Shown piece after piece: positions 6,414 through 8,936 of a stretch of 8,936 bases of DNA; position 1 is the stretch's first letter; each line of letters opens with the position of its first letter. A program made the translations under genes and the position numbers. A model generated the notes under the pieces. That model ran no database searches. It saw only the letters and a list, made by a program, of their open reading frames with translations, and was not told where the DNA came from. The stretch comes from Comamonadaceae bacterium (GTDB taxonomy: Bacteria; Pseudomonadota; Gammaproteobacteria; Burkholderiales; Burkholderiaceae_C), in NCBI GenBank assembly GCA_027490555.1, contig JAIXXW010000229.1, positions 1 to 8,936 of the forward strand, read 5' to 3'.

Positions 6414-7946
6414 TCAATGCGCCTTGAGAACCCGCCGGTATTGCACCGCTTCGGCCACATGGGCGGGGGCGATGCGGTCGCTGCCGGCCAGATCGGCGAT
6501 GGTGCGCGCCACCTTGAGGCTGCGGTGCGTGCTGCGCCCGCTCCAGCCCAGTTGGTTGGCCGCTTTTTGCAGCAAGGCCGAGGCACCGGCCTCCAGGCGC
6601 GCCTGGGCATCGATGGCCTGGCCTTGCAGCTGGGCATTGGTGCAGCCTTGCCGAGCGAGGGCGCGTTGGCGTGCGGCCAGGCTGCGCGCCGCGATGGCTT
6701 GTGTGGGCTCGCCTGGTGGGGCTTGCAGCAGCTCGCTGGCGCTCAGGCTGGGCACATCGATGTGCAGGTCAATCCGGTCGAGCAGCGGCCCGCTGAGCTT
6801 GCCCTGGTAACGGCTGACCTGGTCGGGCGTGCAGCGGCAGGTTCGGGTGCGGCTGCCCAGATGGCCACAGGGACAGGGGTTCATGGCCGCGATCAATTGA
6901 AACTGCGCCGGGAACTCGGCCCTGCGCGCGGCCCGGGCGATGGTGATGCTGCCGGTTTCCAGTGGCTCGCGCAGGGCCTCGAGCGCGGCCCTTGGAAATT
7001 CGGGCAGTTCGTCCAGAAACAGCACGCCGTGGTGGGCCAGCGAGATTTCGCCCGGCCGGGGCGGTGAGCCGCCCCCCACCAAAGCCACCGCACTGGCCGA
7101 ATGGTGCGGCTGGCCCGTGGGGCGTTGGCCCCAGCGGCTCAGCTCAAAGCGTCCGGCCAGGCTGGCGATCGCCGCCGACTCCAGCGCTTCTTCCACCGAC
7201 ATGGGCGGCAGCAAACCCGCAAAGCGCTGCGCCAGCATGGACTTGCCCGAGCCGGGCGGGCCCTGCATGAGCAGCGAATGGCCGCCTGCGGCTGCGATCT
7301 CCAGCACCCGCTTGACCCCCGCGTGGCCTTTCACATCGGCCAGATCGGCGTAGCGCGGCGCTTCGGCGGGCGTGCGGGCGGCCATGCGGGTCCAACCCTC
7401 ACGGGGTTCGGGGGCGGCCTCGCCCGAGGGTGGCAAGAACTGTTGCACCACATCCAACAGGTGCTGCGCCCTGAAGACTTCGGCATCGGGCACCAGGGCC
7501 GCTTCTTCGGCGCTGCCCGGTGGCAGCACCAAGCGGGTGCGCACCTGTTGCTGGCGCAACACCAGGCTCATGGCCAGGGCGCCGCGCACCGGGCGCAACG
7601 CGCCCGACAGGGACAGCTCGCCCGCAAACTCGTAGCCCGCCAGTTGGGCCGCGTCGATCTGCCCGCTGGCCGCCAAAATGCCCAGCGCGATCGGCAAGTC
7701 CAGCCGCCCGGAGTCCTTGGGCAGGTCGGCCGGGGCCAGGTTGACGGTGATGCGCTGGTTGTGCGGAAAGTCCAGTCCGCTGTTTTGCAGCGCCGAGCGC
7801 ACGCGCTCGCGGGCTTCCTTGACTTCGACATCGGCCAGACCCACCAGCGTGAAGCTGGGCAGGCCATTGGCCATGTGCACCTCCACTGTGACTGCGGGCG
7901 CTTGCAAGCCGATCAAGGCGCGGCTGCGCACCAAACTGAGACTCAT
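6414..7946 (-). CDS. comM: ComM/YifB-family Mg-chelatase-like AAA+ ATPase
   Basis: ComM is a hexameric helicase that promotes branch migration when transforming DNA is integrated during natural competence. Many species that are not known to be transformable also carry it, so competence here is not shown. The 510 residues fit the family. An N-terminal Lon-like domain (1 to about 170) includes VNLAPADLPKDSGRLDLPIA (68-87). The AAA+ core has Walker A GPPGSGKS (229-236), Walker B GVLFLDELPEF (307-317), the NPCPCG motif with cysteines 358, 360, 370 and 372 that may bind a metal, and a probable arginine finger in LLDRIDL (388-394). A C-terminal Mg-chelatase domain ends with QYRRVLKAH. The ATG at 7944-7946 is chosen because AGGGAGG (7951-7957 on this strand) lies just upstream and MSLSLVRSRALIGL is the usual N terminus; the frame stays open to 8033 but that extension is not family-like. 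The MFS gene follows. Confidence 0.95.
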   Translation of the reverse strand: MSLSLVRSRALIGLQAPAVTVEVHMANGLPSFTLVGLADVEVKEARERVRSALQNSGLDFPHNQRITVNLAPADLPKDSGRLDLPIALGILAASGQIDAAQLAGYEFAGELSLSGALRPVRGALAMSLVLRQQQVRTRLVLPPGSAEEAALVPDAEVFRAQHLLDVVQQFLPPSGEAAPEPREGWTRMAARTPAEAPRYADLADVKGHAGVKRVLEIAAAGGHSLLMQGPPGSGKSMLAQRFAGLLPPMSVEEALESAAIASLAGRFELSRWGQRPTGQPHHSASAVALVGGGSPPRPGEISLAHHGVLFLDELPEFPRAALEALREPLETGSITIARAARRAEFPAQFQLIAAMNPCPCGHLGSRTRTCRCTPDQVSRYQGKLSGPLLDRIDLHIDVPSLSASELLQAPPGEPTQAIAARSLAARQRALARQGCTNAQLQGQAIDAQARLEAGASALLQKAANQLGWSGRSTHRSLKVARTIADLAGSDRIAPAHVAEAVQYRRVLKAH

Positions 7947-7950
7947 CTGC

Positions 7951-7957
7951 CCTCCCT
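7951..7957 (-). promoter_or_regulatory. Shine-Dalgarno site of comM
   Basis: On the minus strand AGGGAGG stands four bases before the ATG at 7944-7946. It decides this start over the longer open frame to 8033. Its upstream edge touches the distal NtrC-like site. Confidence 0.75.
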
Positions 7958-7973
7958 GCCCCATTTTGGTGCG
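7957..7973. promoter_or_regulatory. Distal NtrC-like enhancer site
   Basis: TGCCCC-ATTTT-GGTGCG matches the NtrC consensus TGCACC-N5-GGTGCA at 10 of 12 specified positions and has the A/T-rich centre seen at strong sites. Its centre is about 148 bases upstream of the predicted torF transcription start. It is also 11 bases from the comM start codon and abuts the comM ribosome binding site, so bound NtrC could affect comM. Confidence 0.7.
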
Positions 7974-7980
7974 TTTGTGT

Positions 7981-8010
7981 GCCCTGTCGCGCAGTCCGGA
8001 CGCACAGGGC
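7981..8010. repeat. 30-bp imperfect inverted repeat between the two NtrC-like sites
   Basis: GCCCTGT (7981-7987) and ACAGGGC (8004-8010) are perfect complements. Inside them GCG (7989-7991) faces CGC (8001-8003), and the middle contains the palindrome GTCCGGAC (7994-8001). It lies in the divergent comM/torF region, in the probable comM leader. It could be a regulator site or a leader hairpin; there is no T tract on either side. Confidence 0.5.
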
Positions 8011-8032
8011 CTGTTGTCATGTGATTCAAACA

Positions 8033-8049
8033 TGCACAGGCGTGGCGCA
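8033..8049. promoter_or_regulatory. Proximal NtrC-like enhancer site
   Basis: TGCACA-GGCGT-GGCGCA matches the consensus TGCACC-N5-GGTGCA at 10 of 12 specified positions. It is centred about 72 bases upstream of the predicted start of transcription and 76 bases (about seven helical turns) from the distal site. Paired sites of this kind are the usual platform for NtrC oligomers that activate sigma-54 promoters. Confidence 0.7.
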
Positions 8050-8085
8050 CACGGGGAAAACCCCCAAGCCTCTCAAAACCTGGGG

Positions 8086-8103
8086 TTGGCACGCTCCCTG
8101 CTT
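8086..8103 (+). promoter_or_regulatory. Sigma-54 (RpoN) promoter of torF-glnK
   Basis: TTGGCACG-CTCC-CTGCTT fits the sigma-54 consensus YTGGCACG-N4-TTGCW with a perfect -24 element. The GG (8088-8089) and GC (8100-8101) dinucleotides are separated by exactly ten bases. Transcription should start near 8113, giving a T-rich leader of about 29 bases before torF. The two NtrC-like sites upstream support nitrogen-limitation control. Confidence 0.9.
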
Positions 8104-8131
8104 AGACCGTTTGTCTTTTTTTCATTTTTTT

Positions 8132-8135
8132 GGAG
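8132..8135 (+). promoter_or_regulatory. Shine-Dalgarno site of torF
   Basis: GGAG lies six bases before the ATG at 8142 and fixes this start. The in-frame TTG at 8130 overlaps the site and is not used. Confidence 0.8.
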
Positions 8136-8141
8136 TCCCTC

Positions 8142-8885
8142 ATGAAAAACATCCTCGTTCCAGCCCTGTTGGCCACTTCCCTGTTGTCCGTGAATGGCAT
8201 TGCCCAAGCCCAAGCGGCCGAAAGCACTTTGGCCTTCAACGTGGGCGCCGTGTCCGACTACCGTTACCGTGGTATTTCGCAGTCGCGCCTGCAGCCAGCG
8301 GTGCAAGGCGGTTTTGACTACACCGACAAGAGCGGTTTCTATGTTGGCGCCTGGGGCTCCACCATCCAGTGGATCAAGGACACCCCCGGTGCAGGCAAAG
8401 GTTCGGTGGAAGTCGACCTGTACGGTGGCTACAAGTCCACCGTGGGCGCATTGGCCTATGACGTCGGTTTTCTGCGTTATGAGTACCTGAAAAACAACTA
8501 TGCCTCGGCCAGCGGTGTCAATGCGAACACCAATGAAGTCTATGGCGGCGTGACTTATGGCGTGTTCACCGCCAAATACTCGCACGCCATCTCCAACCTC
8601 TTCGGCAATCCCAACAGCAAAAACAGCTACTACCTGGATCTGAGCGCCGCCATTGACTTGGGCAACGGCATGACCTTGACACCGCACGTGGGTTACCAGA
8701 GCGTGAAAAACGTGGCCAACGCCACCTACACCGACTACGCCCTGACACTGGCCAAAGACCTGGGCAATGGTTTGAGCGCCACCGTGGCCGTTGTTGGCAC
8801 CAATGCTGATGAAGGTTTTTACAGCCTCAAGGGCAAATACAACGGCAAAACAGGCGCAGTTGTCGGCCTGAAGTACACCTTCTGA
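8142..8885 (+). CDS. TorF-family putative outer-membrane porin
   Basis: The 247-residue protein starts with a clear signal peptide (MKNILVPALLATSLLSVNG, cleavage near AQA-AES at 25/26). The mature part begins with the family hallmark VGAVSDYRYRGISQSRLQPA (34-53), then QGGFDY (55-60). Alternating polar and aromatic stretches suggest amphipathic beta strands, and it ends in VGLKYTF with the terminal phenylalanine expected of an outer-membrane beta barrel. The family is annotated as a putative porin, but its substrate is not established. The gene lies 28 bases after a predicted sigma-54 start and 27 bases before a PII gene with no terminator between, so it should be induced on nitrogen limitation together with PII. 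This suggests passage of ammonium, urea or another nitrogen source across the outer membrane; that role is inference. Confidence 0.92.
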   Translation: MKNILVPALLATSLLSVNGIAQAQAAESTLAFNVGAVSDYRYRGISQSRLQPAVQGGFDYTDKSGFYVGAWGSTIQWIKDTPGAGKGSVEVDLYGGYKSTVGALAYDVGFLRYEYLKNNYASASGVNANTNEVYGGVTYGVFTAKYSHAISNLFGNPNSKNSYYLDLSAAIDLGNGMTLTPHVGYQSVKNVANATYTDYALTLAKDLGNGLSATVAVVGTNADEGFYSLKGKYNGKTGAVVGLKYTF

Positions 8886-8901
8886 TTTTCACCCTTATCG
8901 C

Positions 8902-8907
8902 AAGGAG
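8902..8907 (+). promoter_or_regulatory. Shine-Dalgarno site of the PII gene
   Basis: AAGGAG is five bases before the ATG at 8913. It supports a real gene start at the window edge. Confidence 0.85.
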
Positions 8908-8912
8908 CCATC

Positions 8913-8936
8913 ATGAAACTGGTGACCGCCATCATC
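8913..8936 (+). CDS. glnK: Canonical PII nitrogen regulator (GlnK/GlnB), first 8 codons
   Basis: Only MKLVTAII is visible before the window ends. This is the usual N terminus of betaproteobacterial GlnK/GlnB (typically MKLVTAIIKPFKLD). The position after torF under a sigma-54/NtrC promoter fits the torF-PII-amtB order common in Burkholderiales, so glnK is more likely than glnB. PII is a cytoplasmic trimer that binds ATP/ADP and 2-oxoglutarate, is uridylylated by GlnD, and blocks the AmtB ammonium channel. The rest of the gene and the expected amtB lie outside the window. Confidence 0.75.

Noticed and set aside
5076..7067. A 663-codon open frame on the + strand
   Set aside because: It lies antisense to the MFS gene and comM, both of which have clear family motifs. 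The product is low-complexity and rich in Gln, Arg, Gly and His, as expected for a shadow frame in GC-rich DNA.
7101..8024. A 307-codon open frame on the + strand
   Set aside because: It is antisense to comM, whose motifs are complete; the composition is Gln/Arg/His-rich with no domain.
7947..8033. N-terminal extension of comM to base 8033
   Set aside because: The extra 29 residues are not family-like, and a good Shine-Dalgarno sequence precedes the ATG at 7944-7946. The extension would also cover the distal NtrC-like site.

Overview
The window is GC-rich and gene-dense. Gene content, codon use and the torF-PII arrangement at the right edge point to a betaproteobacterium of the order Burkholderiales, probably Comamonadaceae. 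This placement is inference from recognised protein families, not from a marker gene.

Left part (1-1326, + strand): the 3' end of a heavy-metal-type RND efflux pump (CusA/CzcA-like) is followed after 15 bases by a divergent PII-like signalling protein. The pair ends at a clear intrinsic terminator.

Centre left (1408-4909, + strand): a four-gene ABC importer operon of the phosphonate/phosphite/selenate type. It encodes a periplasmic binding protein, an ATPase and two paralogous inner-membrane permeases, packed with short gaps or overlaps. The binding protein most resembles the clade named putative selenate-binding protein, but no selenium gene lies in the window. A perfect 8-bp inverted repeat precedes the operon.

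Centre (4910-5103): the importer operon and the next leftward operon converge on a short array of three REP-like palindromes in direct orientation, exactly 58 bases apart.

Centre right (5103-7946, - strand): comM, a Lon-like/AAA+ Mg-chelatase-family helicase of natural transformation, is followed by an MFS transporter. A strong GC hairpin lies between them.

Right part (7947-8936, + strand): the divergent intergenic region carries a textbook sigma-54 promoter (GG-N10-GC) and two NtrC-like enhancer sites. It drives torF, an outer-membrane putative porin, and then the first codons of a canonical PII gene (glnK/glnB), which in related genomes is usually followed by an ammonium transporter gene. 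The right edge therefore reads as a nitrogen-limitation regulon. The distal NtrC site sits on the comM leader, which raises possible cross-talk.

I found no CRISPR array, IS element, rRNA or tRNA. There is no stretch over 300 bases without a gene. The points most worth following are the NtrC/sigma-54 architecture shared with comM, the 58-bp REP array, the unusual PII-like protein beside a metal pump, and the possible selenium-oxyanion importer.
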